This document shows, piece by piece, positions 35,594 to 46,017 of a stretch of DNA of 64,000 nucleotides (its first letter is position 1; each line of letters opens with the position of its first letter). The stretch covers positions 4,787,501 to 4,851,500 of the forward strand of contig NZ_OY821667.1 of assembly GCF_963682185.1 (NCBI RefSeq), read 5' to 3'. This DNA is from an uncultured Cohaesibacter sp. Its GTDB lineage: Bacteria > Pseudomonadota > Alphaproteobacteria > Rhizobiales > Cohaesibacteraceae. Under the pieces are notes generated by a model. It saw only the letters and a list, made by a program, of their open reading frames with translations, was not told where the DNA came from and made no database searches. The position numbers and the translations under genes are program-made.

Positions 35594-37108
35594 ATGTCGC
35601 TTGGATCGATCAACAAGACAATGCGCACAACAGCTTTCAAGCTGAGCGCGATCTATTTGATCATTTTCTCTATCTTCGCGATTTTCCTGATCGTCTATAT
35701 TTCCCTCAATACCCAACTTTTGATGACGCGCCAGCTCAACTCGACCATTGAGGCCGAGGTGCGGGGGCTGGTTGAGCAATATCGCTCCGGTGGCATGCCC
35801 GGACTGGTCAAGGTCATCGAAGAACGATCCAGACGCCCAGGTGCCAGCCTCTATCTGGTGACAGATAGCCGTGGGCATTATGTGGCGGGCAATGTTGCGG
35901 CATTGCCAAAGTGGGTTCTGGATGAGCGTGGAGCGCTGGAACAATCCGTGCCTTATCAGCGTTTGGGTGAACCTGAGCGCAAGGAATATAACGCCGTTGT
36001 CAGTGTTTACGAGATGTTCGGCGGGTACAGGCTGCTCGTCGGGCGCGACGTGGGGGAACGGGAAATCTTCCGCAAGGTGGTGGAGCAGGCCTTCATCGTT
36101 TCTGCCATTCTGATGATCGTCTTGGCGCTGCTGTCGTGGATGTTCGTTTCGCGTAAGGTGCTCAAGCGCATTGATGCCATTGCAGAAGCCTCTGGCAATA
36201 TCATGCGTGGACAGTTGGATGAACGTTTGCCGGTGACGCAAGCTGGCGACGAGTTCGACCGGCTTTCGGAAAATCTCAACACCATGCTCTCGCGCATCGA
36301 AATGCTGATGAAGGGCCTCAAGGAAGTTTCCGATAATATCGCTCATGACTTGAAGACCCCGCTGACACGGCTGCGCAACAGGGTTGAAGTGACGCTGGCC
36401 TCAGAGAATGGCGATAGCGAGAGCTATCGTGAAGCACTGGAGCAGACGCTTGAGGAATCCGATACCCTGATCCGCACCTTCGATGCTCTTCTGCGCATTG
36501 CCCGCGTGGAAGCCAAATCTACCCAGATAGAAAAATGTGCGTTGGATATCGGAGCGATCGCCTCTGATATGGCCGAACTCTATGAACCCGTCGCCGAGGA
36601 CGAGGGAGCGGTTTTGACATGGGAAGCCGAGTCAGATTGTCTCATCCGTGGCAATCGTGAACTGGTTAGCCAAGCGGTGGCTAATCTCGTCGACAATGCC
36701 CTCAAATATGCTGTTCGGCATGTGGCTGAACAACGCGAAAAGAGTGCTAAAGAGGGAAGCGGGATACTTCCTGACGTCGCTCGGATCCATATCTCTGTCA
36801 AACGCAACGGAGAAAAGCCCGAAAATAGTGATGCAATTGACCCGCGCCCGATTACTCTGAAAATTGCGGATAATGGGCAGGGGATTGCGAAGGAGGATCG
36901 GGCGCGCGTCTTGCAGCGTTTCGTGCGTCTCGATAAAAGTCGTAGCCAGCCGGGTTCGGGGTTGGGGCTCAGCCTTGTTAATGCCGTTGCAAGCTTGCAT
37001 GAGGCACATATAGAGCTTGGTGACAATGAACCTGGTCTCGTTTTCTCCATCCATTTTCCACCGGACGAGGTAGCCGCCGCGGATAAGATGGCAAAAGAAA
37101 GCGATTGA
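35594..37108 (+). CDS. Sensor histidine kinase, HAMP type
   Basis: A 504-residue membrane kinase. Membrane helices about 15-37 and 168-185 enclose a periplasmic sensor of ~130 residues. HAMP about 185-240. The phospho-accepting His251 is in IAHDLKTPLTRLRNRVE. ATPase motifs: N box NLVDNALKYAV, G1 ADNGQGIAKEDR, GSGLGLSLV. The ATPase domain has a long insert around 380-415 (EKSAKEGSGILPD). A ribosome site CAGGAGCG precedes ATG 35594. Signal unknown; proximity to degP suggests envelope stress. Confidence 0.9.
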   Translation: MSLGSINKTMRTTAFKLSAIYLIIFSIFAIFLIVYISLNTQLLMTRQLNSTIEAEVRGLVEQYRSGGMPGLVKVIEERSRRPGASLYLVTDSRGHYVAGNVAALPKWVLDERGALEQSVPYQRLGEPERKEYNAVVSVYEMFGGYRLLVGRDVGEREIFRKVVEQAFIVSAILMIVLALLSWMFVSRKVLKRIDAIAEASGNIMRGQLDERLPVTQAGDEFDRLSENLNTMLSRIEMLMKGLKEVSDNIAHDLKTPLTRLRNRVEVTLASENGDSESYREALEQTLEESDTLIRTFDALLRIARVEAKSTQIEKCALDIGAIASDMAELYEPVAEDEGAVLTWEAESDCLIRGNRELVSQAVANLVDNALKYAVRHVAEQREKSAKEGSGILPDVARIHISVKRNGEKPENSDAIDPRPITLKIADNGQGIAKEDRARVLQRFVRLDKSRSQPGSGLGLSLVNAVASLHEAHIELGDNEPGLVFSIHFPPDEVAAADKMAKESD

Positions 37109-37160
37109 CCGACACGCACGCGAATAGATCAGCCTTACCGCTGAGAGAAGGGGAGAGACG

Positions 37161-40148
37161 ATGAGTGCCGCAAAAATCAGGAAAGGCGTTGACGCTTTCT
37201 GGCTGGAGGCAAAAGCTCTTCCGCAAGAAGGGGGCTTGGATGACCAACTATCCCTGTTGCTGGAAAGTTGCCAGAAGCTGCAAGAGAGTGATCCTGAAGC
37301 TGAAGGCGAACTCTCAACTCTCTATGCTGCTCTCCAGCAGGAGCCGCTGAAAGGCCTGCTGGCTGGTATTTGCAGCACATCCTCTTTCTTACGCGATCTG
37401 ATGGTGCAAAAGCCCAAAAGGCTTTCTGACATTCTCGGTCAGTCCGCCGGTGAGCGCATTGATGCCTTGGCTGCAAGCGCCATTGATGAAATACAGGAAA
37501 GCGAAGCATCTGTGATGCGTCATCTGCGCCTCATCAAACAAGATGCCGCTTTGACCATTGCGTTGGCCGATCTGGCAGGATTGTGGAGCGTAAAGCAGGT
37601 CACCAATGCCTTGACGAAAATCGCAGACGCAACGCTACGCGGCGCGTTGCGCTTTGTGCTGCGCGACTATCATCGTCGCGGCAAGGTTACATTACCGCAT
37701 CCGGATGACCCAGAACTGGAATGCGGTTTCGTTGCTCTTGCTATGGGCAAACATGGCGCTGGCGAGCTCAACTATTCATCCGATATCGATCTGATCATCC
37801 TCTATGATTCCACAAGTGGCTGTTGCGACGATCCTTACGAAATGAACCGGACTTATGTGCGTTTCACCCGGCAACTCGTCAAGATCATGCAGGAGAGAAC
37901 AGCGGATGGCTATGTGTTCCGCACGGATCTGCGCCTTCGTCCCGATCCGGGTTCAACGCCGCCTGCTGTGGCCATTCTGGCGGCGCTGCAATATTATGAG
38001 AGCATGGGGCAGAACTGGGAACGAGCTGCCCTGATCAAGGCGCGCCCATGTGCGGGCGATATCGCCGCCGGGGATGCCTTCCTGCATGAAATTACCCCCT
38101 TTATCTGGCGCAAATATTTCGATTATGCAGCGCTCGCCGACGTGCATTCCATCAAGCGCCAGATTCACGCCCACAAGGGGCATGGCTCGGTTGCGATCAA
38201 TGGTCATAATGTGAAGCTGGGACGGGGCGGCATTCGCGAGATCGAGTTTTTCGTCCAAACCCAGCAGCTCATCGCTGGGGGGCGTAATCCGGATTTGCGA
38301 GGTCGGGAGACCATTCCCATGCTGTCCGAGCTTGTCGGTCTGACGTGGATTTCAGAGCGCGCGCGGGATGAGTTGAGCCAATGCTACGAATTCCTGCGCA
38401 AGGTTGAGCATCGCATTCAGATGCAGCGCGACGAGCAGACCCACATGATGCCCCAAAGCGATGATGGCGTTGCACAAATCGGCCGTATGATGGGTTATGC
38501 TTCTGTCGATGCCTTCAAGCGTGATCTGCGCGACACGTTGGAATGTGTGCAGGGGCATTATTCCAATCTCTTCAAGGAAGAGCAGGCTTTGGGAGCAGAA
38601 GGGGGAGGCAACCTTGTCTTCACCGGCGAGGACTACGACCCCAGCACAATTGAAACGCTGACCGAAATGGGCTTTCAGAATCCCAAGGAGGTCATCAATA
38701 CTGTTCGCAGTTGGCATTTCGGGCGCTATCCGGCCATGCGCTCAGCCAAGGCACGGGAACGCTTGACCGAGTTTACGCCCGATCTATTGGCAGCTCTTGG
38801 CAAGACGGACAACCCGGATACATCCTTCCTGTCGTTCCATGCCTTTCTCAAGGCGTTGCCATCAGGGGTACAGGTCTTCTCCCTGCTACGCAACAATCCG
38901 CAGTTGTTTGAAACCCTGATCATTATTCTCGGCGCCGCACCGCGACTTGCCCGCACCATGGGGCGCCGGCCGCGGGTGATCGATGCACTTCTTGATCCGG
39001 CTTTTCTGGGCGATATTCTGGAGCGGGACTATCTGGATGCTCAGCTGCAAAAGGCGCTGTCTGAAGCGACCTGCTTTGAAGATGCGCTTGATTCCGCCCG
39101 GATTTTCGGACAAGAGCAATTGTTCCTCATCGGCGTACGTATTCTAATGGGCATCATCTCGGCCTCTCAGGCCGGGGCCGCGTATGCCATGCTGGCCGGA
39201 GTCATTATTCGGCATATGCTAGAACATTCCCAAAAGGAACTTGAAGAACGTCACGGCAAGATGCCGGGCGGGCAGGTTGCCGTGATCGCTATGGGCAAGC
39301 TGGGCGGGCGCGAGATGACTGCATCATCAGACCTCGATCTCATGCTGATCTATGATTTTGATGAGGATGCCAAATTTTCCGATGGCAAAAAGCCTCTCGC
39401 AGCAAGTCAATATTACGCACGGCTCACTCAGCGCCTTATCACGGCGCTCTCGGCACCAACCGCAGAAGGGGATCTGTACGAGGTGGATTTCCGTCTGAGG
39501 CCTTCCGGCAATTCCGGTCCTCTTGCAACCTCTTTCAAATCCTTCAGGAGTTATCACACCTCCGATGCCTGGACATGGGAGCATATGGCACTCACACGGG
39601 CCCGGATCATTGCTGGTGATGATGGCTTTTGCAAAAAGGTGCGAAAGGAGATTGTCTCCATCCTTTCACGCCCAAGAGATGAACAAAGCATCAAACGGGA
39701 TATCGCCCAGATGCGTGCACGGATCGAGCGGGAGAAGCGCACGTCCGACATCTGGAATATCAAGCAGATTCCCGGCGGTTTGGTGGATGTGGAATTCATT
39801 GCCCAAGGTCTTCAGCTTATGCATGCCCATAAGCATCCTGAGATCTTGCATACCAGCACAGCCCAAAGCCTGCGCCTTTGCGTGGATAGAGGTCTGGTTA
39901 ACAATGCCGACGCCGACATCTTGTTGCCTGCCATTCGGCTTTACCACGATGTGACTCAAATTCTGCGCGTGTGCCTGTCGGAGAGTTTCGATCCCAACAA
40001 GGCTGCTGCGGCGCTGAAAGATGTGGTTGTGCGAGCCTCGCAAGAGATCGATATGAGAAGCCTTGAAGAGAAGCTCTCGGAATTCCAGACCGATACAAGA
40101 GCCTGCTTTGTTCGGCTGGTTGGCCCAGTGGAAGAAGGCAAGGACTAG
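37161..40148 (+). CDS. glnE: Glutamine synthetase adenylyltransferase/deadenylylase GlnE
   Basis: A 995-residue bifunctional enzyme that adds AMP to glutamine synthetase and removes it, tuning nitrogen assimilation. Two nucleotidyltransferase domains are visible. The N-terminal (deadenylylating) domain contains GAGELNYSSDIDLIILYD and RLRPDPGSTPPAV. The C-terminal (adenylylating) domain contains GKLGGREMTASSDLDLMLIYD and RLRPSGNSGPL, then PGGLVDVEFIAQ. Each keeps the acidic metal pair. GAAGGGGAG precedes the ATG. Convergent to the kinase downstream. Confidence 0.95.
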   Translation: MSAAKIRKGVDAFWLEAKALPQEGGLDDQLSLLLESCQKLQESDPEAEGELSTLYAALQQEPLKGLLAGICSTSSFLRDLMVQKPKRLSDILGQSAGERIDALAASAIDEIQESEASVMRHLRLIKQDAALTIALADLAGLWSVKQVTNALTKIADATLRGALRFVLRDYHRRGKVTLPHPDDPELECGFVALAMGKHGAGELNYSSDIDLIILYDSTSGCCDDPYEMNRTYVRFTRQLVKIMQERTADGYVFRTDLRLRPDPGSTPPAVAILAALQYYESMGQNWERAALIKARPCAGDIAAGDAFLHEITPFIWRKYFDYAALADVHSIKRQIHAHKGHGSVAINGHNVKLGRGGIREIEFFVQTQQLIAGGRNPDLRGRETIPMLSELVGLTWISERARDELSQCYEFLRKVEHRIQMQRDEQTHMMPQSDDGVAQIGRMMGYASVDAFKRDLRDTLECVQGHYSNLFKEEQALGAEGGGNLVFTGEDYDPSTIETLTEMGFQNPKEVINTVRSWHFGRYPAMRSAKARERLTEFTPDLLAALGKTDNPDTSFLSFHAFLKALPSGVQVFSLLRNNPQLFETLIIILGAAPRLARTMGRRPRVIDALLDPAFLGDILERDYLDAQLQKALSEATCFEDALDSARIFGQEQLFLIGVRILMGIISASQAGAAYAMLAGVIIRHMLEHSQKELEERHGKMPGGQVAVIAMGKLGGREMTASSDLDLMLIYDFDEDAKFSDGKKPLAASQYYARLTQRLITALSAPTAEGDLYEVDFRLRPSGNSGPLATSFKSFRSYHTSDAWTWEHMALTRARIIAGDDGFCKKVRKEIVSILSRPRDEQSIKRDIAQMRARIEREKRTSDIWNIKQIPGGLVDVEFIAQGLQLMHAHKHPEILHTSTAQSLRLCVDRGLVNNADADILLPAIRLYHDVTQILRVCLSESFDPNKAAAALKDVVVRASQEIDMRSLEEKLSEFQTDTRACFVRLVGPVEEGKD

Positions 40149-40170
40149 GAAAGACAGCAACCTGCTTGAT

Positions 40171-40191
40171 GCGGCCTCGATGGTTGGCCGC
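40171..40191. repeat. GC-rich inverted repeat between convergent genes
   Basis: GCGGCC (40171-40176) and GGCCGC (40186-40191) form a six-base-pair hairpin between glnE and the minus-strand kinase. It lacks a T-run, so it may be a weak bidirectional stop or a stabilising hairpin. Confidence 0.35.
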
Positions 40192-40215
40192 GTCACATCC
40201 GCTTGCTGTTAGGCT

Positions 40216-42873
40216 CTAGTGGGTGGTTGCGCTCAATTGCTGAGGGTGTTTGGTCTGGCTCAGCGTTGCCATATCAGGCGTAACGCCACGCATTTTGCTC
40301 GGCAGACAAATGGTTATGCGTGTGCCCTGACCAATTCGGGAGCGGATCTTCATCGTCCCGCCGGAAAGGCAGATAATTGTGCGCGAGATGGATAAGCCAA
40401 GACCGGAGCCCTTGTGGCTCTTGGTAAACTGGTTCTGCACCTGTTCAAACGGGCTGCCCATGCGATCTATCGCGTCCTGCGGTATGCCAACACCTGTGTC
40501 TGATATGGTCAGATAGCTATAGCCATCCTTGATTTCACCCCTTAGTGCAATCTGGCCACCTTCCTTGGAGAATTTAACGGCATTGTCGAGCAGGTTGAGC
40601 AGAACCTGTTCGATCAGATTGGGGTCTGCATAGGCCTGAAGCGTGTCTGGCAGTTCATCCTTCAACGTCAGCTGCCGGTCATTGGCCTGCTCGTCGATGC
40701 TGTTCTCGTAGGTTTCTCTGACGAGGGAGGCAAGATCAAGCTCTGCAGGCTTGAGATCCACTTCTCCATCTTCCAGACGGGACATATTCAGGATGTCGTC
40801 AATGAGGCCCAGAAGGTAGGAGCCGCTTGAATGGATGTCCTTGGAATAGTCCTTGTATTTATCGGTTGAGTGCTCTCCAAAAATCTCTTGTTTCATGACT
40901 TCGGAAAAGCCGATGATGGCGTTGAGCGGAGTGCGTAATTCGTGGGAAATATTTGCAAGAAACTGAGATTTGGCGCGGTTGGCGATCTCGGCATTCTCTT
41001 TTTCCTTGGCATATTGTTCGGTAAGAACGACCAATTGTTGGGCCTGCATTTCCAGAGTCTGTCGAGATTTTCTCAAATCGGATACCGATGCAATGAGCTG
41101 TTGCTCGCTCTCGAGCAAGCGCTGTTCTTGCAGTTTGAGATTGGAAATATCCGTACCCACCGACACAAAGCCGCCATCGCGTGTGCGGCGCTCGCTGATC
41201 TGCAGCCAGCGTCCATCTGCAAGCTGAACCTTGTAGCTGCGCGCAGCCTTCGGTGAGGTACTTACGCGATCAAGCAGGATCTGGCTTTCATCAATGCCGT
41301 TGTCGTCTTCAATGTCGATGACATGTGGCTGGCCGCTATCCATGATCTCATTGTAGCTGCGCCCGATAATTTCCTCATTCTCTGGCAGATTGTGCAACGT
41401 CCGGTACGGTCTGTTGCAGAGCACTAGTTTGCTGTCTTTGTCCCACAGAACAAAGGCTTCCGAAATGGTGTCCACGGCATCCCTGAGGCGAATATCGGCC
41501 AGCTTGTCATTCTCGGCCTGCTCGATTTGCTGGGAGACATCCATGACGACGCCCATCAGATGCAGCCGATCTTTGGGAGAGACGGTAAGCTCTGCGCGGA
41601 TCTGAATCCAGATCCAGCGGCCGTCTTCATGACGCATTCTGAACCGGCGATCCATCATCGACTGCTCTGAGGAAAGCAGATCCTGCACATGCTGATGCAG
41701 ATTGCCATCCTCAGGATGCATGCGCTCGTTAATGGTTGCAAAGCTGAGAAGCTCGTCGGACCGCTCCATGCCAAGCAGATCAAACATGGAAGGAGACCAG
41801 TAGATGTGGCCATTGCCAAGATCCCAGTCCCAGAGGCCAGAGCGGGAGTGGTGCAAGGCCGCATCCATCCGCTGCACAGTGGCTTCGAAGATGCTGTCCG
41901 CCTCTCTGGCACGGGCTCCTTGACTGAAAAAGGCGTAGACAACCAGAAGGATGATCGCACTCATCATGACAAAGATGATGGCATTGCGCGTGACATCGGC
42001 GCGCCATCCATTGAATAGATCATCGGTCGGCACCAACACCGTGATCGCACCACGGCCTCCACCGAGATGATGAACCGTCGCCAAGGCATCTTTCTTGTCG
42101 CTGGTAGTGACATCAAACACACCGGCGCTCGCACCAATGGTAGAAAAGACCTGAGCGCGCCCTAGAAGATCGATTTGCGTCTTGCGCATATCATTTGTGA
42201 GCGTCGGAATGGACGCGACGATCATGCCGGTCGCATCCGTTTGATAAATCTGATAGTTGGAGGAAATATCCATGGCGGGCATGGCTTCTTCAAGCCAGCT
42301 CTGGAGCATTTCCTTGCTTGGGCGGCTCGCTGTTTTCGCCGTTGAGCTCAACCCTTCGCCAGCATATTCGACTTCTGCTTCGGTTGGTTTTGCTTTTTCA
42401 GCATCAGCTGATGCAAGCGATGCTGCGGTATTCGACTGAGCTTGGGGATCTGATTGGCTCGCTGATGCGACCGCATCCCGTTTGAATTGGTCCAGGCGCT
42501 GCGCTACGCGCTCGGTTGTCAAAGCTGCTATCAGCTGCAATTGCTGACTGGAAGTGGCTTGGATCTCTTCGCGTTCACCAAGCAGGTCATCGGTGCGCAT
42601 GACTCCAACAATTGTGATGAAAACGAGAATGACAGCCGGGATAATACGACGCAGCCAAGGCTCTTCGCGGACGCGCTGGAAATAGGAAGGATCAGCCAAT
42701 AGGCGGGCCGGGCCGGATACATGAGGCTCATGACCATTCGGTGTCGCTCCGAATAATCTGAATCTTGCCTCTTTGGGCGCGCTGGCTATGCCCGCCTGCG
42801 TCATACCCGACCTCCTTGAATTTGTTCTAGTCACTGTCTCGGAGGTGTGCCGCATCTCCGAAGTCGAACTCAT
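40216..42873 (-). CDS. pleC: PleC-like PAS sensor histidine kinase
   Basis: An 885-residue membrane kinase. Two membrane helices (about 78-97 and 300-322) enclose a periplasmic domain; a Ala- and Ser-rich stretch lies at about 120-160. Two or more PAS domains (about 340-610) follow, with WDWDLGNGHIYWSPSMF and FVLWDKDSKLVLCNRPYR. His is in ISHELRTPLNAIIGF near residue 640. ATPase motifs are NLLDNAVKFS, SDTGVGI and GSGLGLSIS. Gene order glnE-kinase-pepN matches the pleC locus of S. meliloti as I recall it, and a CtrA box precedes it. DivJ-type paralogues are the main alternative. Confidence 0.65.
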   Translation of the reverse strand: MSSTSEMRHTSETVTRTNSRRSGMTQAGIASAPKEARFRLFGATPNGHEPHVSGPARLLADPSYFQRVREEPWLRRIIPAVILVFITIVGVMRTDDLLGEREEIQATSSQQLQLIAALTTERVAQRLDQFKRDAVASASQSDPQAQSNTAASLASADAEKAKPTEAEVEYAGEGLSSTAKTASRPSKEMLQSWLEEAMPAMDISSNYQIYQTDATGMIVASIPTLTNDMRKTQIDLLGRAQVFSTIGASAGVFDVTTSDKKDALATVHHLGGGRGAITVLVPTDDLFNGWRADVTRNAIIFVMMSAIILLVVYAFFSQGARAREADSIFEATVQRMDAALHHSRSGLWDWDLGNGHIYWSPSMFDLLGMERSDELLSFATINERMHPEDGNLHQHVQDLLSSEQSMMDRRFRMRHEDGRWIWIQIRAELTVSPKDRLHLMGVVMDVSQQIEQAENDKLADIRLRDAVDTISEAFVLWDKDSKLVLCNRPYRTLHNLPENEEIIGRSYNEIMDSGQPHVIDIEDDNGIDESQILLDRVSTSPKAARSYKVQLADGRWLQISERRTRDGGFVSVGTDISNLKLQEQRLLESEQQLIASVSDLRKSRQTLEMQAQQLVVLTEQYAKEKENAEIANRAKSQFLANISHELRTPLNAIIGFSEVMKQEIFGEHSTDKYKDYSKDIHSSGSYLLGLIDDILNMSRLEDGEVDLKPAELDLASLVRETYENSIDEQANDRQLTLKDELPDTLQAYADPNLIEQVLLNLLDNAVKFSKEGGQIALRGEIKDGYSYLTISDTGVGIPQDAIDRMGSPFEQVQNQFTKSHKGSGLGLSISRTIICLSGGTMKIRSRIGQGTRITICLPSKMRGVTPDMATLSQTKHPQQLSATTH

Positions 42874-42922
42874 TTGAATCGACCTCGGAGTGTTTGTCTA
42901 GAGTCTCACATGAATTTTTTGG

Positions 42923-42938
42923 TTAACGAGAGGTTAAC
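42923..42938 (-). promoter_or_regulatory. Perfect CtrA box upstream of PleC-like kinase
   Basis: TTAACGAGAGGTTAAC contains TTAA, seven bases, then TTAAC, and reads likewise on the other strand. It lies 50 bases before the kinase start codon, in the 122-base gap after pepN. A regulator of the CtrA pathway bearing a CtrA box suggests feedback. Confidence 0.6.
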
Positions 42939-42995
42939 AAACCTAAATGTGCTTTGAGAAATGTCTGATTCTGTTAAAGACTCAGGGCATTTTGA

Positions 42996-45689
42996 TCATT
43001 GCAAGCACCGATTTGCGATATCAGCAACATCTTTCGATAGGCTCTCGGTATTTGCGATTCTCAGAAGTTCTTTCTTGGCCTGTCCCTGTCGTTCAGGCTC
43101 CAGTGCCTTCCATGAGCGGAAGTTGTTGGCCAGTCGAGCCGCCGTTTGTGGGTTGGATTTGTCCAGTTCGATGATGATATCAGCAACCAGCTTAAACCCT
43201 TCTCCATCCTTGCGATTGAACTGTACCTGATTGTTCATGGCAAAGGCCCCAATGAGCGAGCGTACCCGGTTCGGGTTGTTCATCGAGAAGGATGGATGAG
43301 AGAGCAGATCCTTGACCCGTTGCAATGTTTCCTCTTGTGGTGCGGAGGCCTGCAAAGATAACCACTTGTCGATAACCAGTGCATCATTTGTGAATTCAGC
43401 GTGGAAATCATCAAGCAGCGCATTTGCAGCAGGCATTTCATTGCGTGTCAGGCTGGCAAGAGCCGCAAACCGGTCTGTCATATTGGTCGCGTTGTGATAA
43501 TGTGCCACTGCCAGATCGGAGATAGCCTCTTCCTTGCGAGCCAGCGCCAGATCGAGCAGCCCGTTTCGCAAGGCGCGTCGTCCCGCAGAAGAAGCGTCTG
43601 ACCGGAAGCTGGTGTCCTTGTCGTCCAGCGCCATGTAAAGATCAATGAGACTATCACCCAGGGCAGTCGAAAGAGCGTGACGCAAACTTTCGCGCGCCTG
43701 ATGGATTGCATCAGGATCTACATTATTGCCGATTTCGCGGCCAACATCGGACTCGATTGGAAGCTGAAGCAGCTGTGCGCGGAAAGCATGCTCGAGGCTG
43801 TCATCCATGAGACAGGCCTTGAGAGCTTCCAGAATGCTGCTATCCAGCGTACGTGATGAAACGGTCTCTCCAGCCTGTAAGGCGCGTGTCTGATGCACCA
43901 AATGATCCATCAGGATGAACTGTGCCGCTTCCCAGCGATTGAAGGGATCCGTGTCGTGCCCCATCAGGCAAAGATAGTCATCATGGGTCAGGTTGGTCCG
44001 CAGATGCACCGGAGCAGAAAAGCCCCGCAGCAGCGATGGGATTGCATCCTTGCTTACGCCGGTCAGGATGAATTTATGCTGGCGTTCACGGATCTCCAGA
44101 ACGGTGCAATCGGACTTTCCTATTTCCTGCCCGGAAACGGCATCTACAACGGAAGCAAAGGCAACGGGACTGCCATCACGCCCAACAAGTCCGAAACGGA
44201 CCGGAATATGCATGACCTTCTTGGTCGGCTGACCGGGAGTTGGCGGACAGGACTGCTCAATGGAAAGAGATATCTGCTCGCGCGCAGCATCATAGGAATA
44301 AGTGGCAACGAGATCCGGCGTGCCCGCCTGACGATACCAGAGGGCAAACTGGCTAAGGTCAACCGAGCAGGCTTCCTCGAAGGAGGCGATGAAATCTTCA
44401 ATCGTGACGGCTTGGCCATCGAAACGATCAAAATAGAGATCGAGCCCAGCTTTGAAACCTTCTTTTCCAAGCAAAGTTTCCAGCATCCGGCAAACCTCTG
44501 CGCCTTTTTCATAGACTGTCGAGGTATAGAAGTTGTTGATCTCGGAATAGACTTCAGGCCGTACCTGATGGGCGAGGGGGCCGCTATCCTCAGGGAACTG
44601 ACGCGCACGCAGCTGCTGTACATCTGAAATGCGTTTTACTGGACGTGAGCGCATGTCGGACGAAAATTCCTGATCGCGGAAAACCGTCAGGCCTTCCTTC
44701 AGGCATAGTTGGAACCAGTCGCGACATGTGATCCGGTTGCCCGTCCAGTTATGGAAATATTCATGCGCGATCACGCCTTCGATTAGCGCATAGTCGGTGT
44801 CTGTGGCCGTCTCGGGTTTTGCCAGCACATATTTGTCGTTGAAGACGTTGAGCCCCTTATTCTCCATGGCCCCCATGTTGAAGTCGGAAACGGCAACGAT
44901 CATGAATATGTCGAGATCATATTCACGATCAAAAACGTCCTCGTCCCACTTCATGGAGCGCTTGAGCGAGTCCATAGCGTGATCAACCCGATCCTCTTTG
45001 CCATGCTCTACATATATATGCAGTGTGATGTCTCGGCCTGAGCGGGTGACAAAATGATCTTCCACCTGCGCTAGATCGCCTGCCACGAGGGCAAACAGGT
45101 AGGAGGGTTTGGGGAAGGGGTCCTTCCAGCAGGCATAATGCCAGTGCTGATCTTCCGGGTAACCTTCTGGGGTAGACATGGAGCCACTATCCACGAGGTT
45201 ACCGTTGGCCAGCAGATATCTTACCTCAACAGGGGCTTCGATGCGGACGTCATACACGCACAACACATCCGGCCTGTCATAGAAATAAGTGATACGGCGG
45301 AAGCCTTCAGCTTCACACTGGGTGCAATAGGCGCCATTTGAGCGGTAGAGACCCATAAGCTGGGTGTTCTCTTGCGGCGCGAGCTTCGTTACCAGCTCCA
45401 GAGTGAAAGCTTCTTGCGGTGGGTTTTTCAGGATGAACTGATCTTGAGATGCGCTGTAAGCGCACGCGTCAAGGACGTCTCCATTCAGGCGCGCCGATAC
45501 AAAAACGAGATCATCACCATCCAGTGTGAGCACTGCGTCCTTGGAGCCTCCCTCTCTGGGGGCAATCGACAAGGTCGATGTCACCAACGTTTCAAGCGGG
45601 TCCAGCCGAACAGTCAGTGAAACGTGATCAATCGAGTAAGGCGTAGGGGTGTAGTCTTCAAGTCTTACGACGCTATTATCTTGGGACAT
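42996..45689 (-). CDS. pepN: Aminopeptidase N (M1 family)
   Basis: An 897-residue zinc aminopeptidase that trims N-terminal residues from peptides in the cytoplasm. GAMEN substrate motif at 273-277 (DFNMGAMENKGLNVFN). Zinc site HEYFH at 309-313 with the third ligand near Glu332 (LKEGLTVF). The N-terminal beta domain (EDYTPTPYSIDHVSL) and the C-terminal helical domain (ending DVANRCLQ-like) match E. coli PepN in length. Upstream sequence (45690-46017) contains repeated GATACA motifs. Confidence 0.95.
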   Translation of the reverse strand: MSQDNSVVRLEDYTPTPYSIDHVSLTVRLDPLETLVTSTLSIAPREGGSKDAVLTLDGDDLVFVSARLNGDVLDACAYSASQDQFILKNPPQEAFTLELVTKLAPQENTQLMGLYRSNGAYCTQCEAEGFRRITYFYDRPDVLCVYDVRIEAPVEVRYLLANGNLVDSGSMSTPEGYPEDQHWHYACWKDPFPKPSYLFALVAGDLAQVEDHFVTRSGRDITLHIYVEHGKEDRVDHAMDSLKRSMKWDEDVFDREYDLDIFMIVAVSDFNMGAMENKGLNVFNDKYVLAKPETATDTDYALIEGVIAHEYFHNWTGNRITCRDWFQLCLKEGLTVFRDQEFSSDMRSRPVKRISDVQQLRARQFPEDSGPLAHQVRPEVYSEINNFYTSTVYEKGAEVCRMLETLLGKEGFKAGLDLYFDRFDGQAVTIEDFIASFEEACSVDLSQFALWYRQAGTPDLVATYSYDAAREQISLSIEQSCPPTPGQPTKKVMHIPVRFGLVGRDGSPVAFASVVDAVSGQEIGKSDCTVLEIRERQHKFILTGVSKDAIPSLLRGFSAPVHLRTNLTHDDYLCLMGHDTDPFNRWEAAQFILMDHLVHQTRALQAGETVSSRTLDSSILEALKACLMDDSLEHAFRAQLLQLPIESDVGREIGNNVDPDAIHQARESLRHALSTALGDSLIDLYMALDDKDTSFRSDASSAGRRALRNGLLDLALARKEEAISDLAVAHYHNATNMTDRFAALASLTRNEMPAANALLDDFHAEFTNDALVIDKWLSLQASAPQEETLQRVKDLLSHPSFSMNNPNRVRSLIGAFAMNNQVQFNRKDGEGFKLVADIIIELDKSNPQTAARLANNFRSWKALEPERQGQAKKELLRIANTESLSKDVADIANRCLQ

Positions 45690-46017
45690 ATCAAAACTTC
45701 TTAATAGAGAAGAGAATTGCTAGTGCCATGCAGCCTATCTGCGACCCTGTTGCAAAAGCAAGTTAGATACATGGTGCAGTTCTATCCGCAACCGATGCGA
45801 TACCTATGCGATACAATAAATGTATCAATAGGGCTTAGATAGGGTAGTGAGCGGCTCAGGGAAGGGCACTTTTGCAAACTTTACAAGATTACTGTGGATT
45901 AAACTTTCGTGCAAGGCAGCTATGATGCGGGCGCATAATGTTATGCAATCATTGACGAAATTGTATCGATATTTTAGGCAAAAATGAGGAACTCTCCATG
46001 AAACCGGTGCGAAGGGC
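45690..46017. other. Intergenic region with GATACA/TGTATC repeats
   Basis: GATAC elements occur at 45766, 45799 and 45810 and TGTATC at 45821 and 45963. ATGCGATAC repeats at 45795-45803 and 45806-45814, one helical turn apart, and GATACA-ATAAA-TGTATC (45810-45826) is a perfect inverted repeat. This suggests an operator for pepN. No gene is visible here. Confidence 0.4.
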
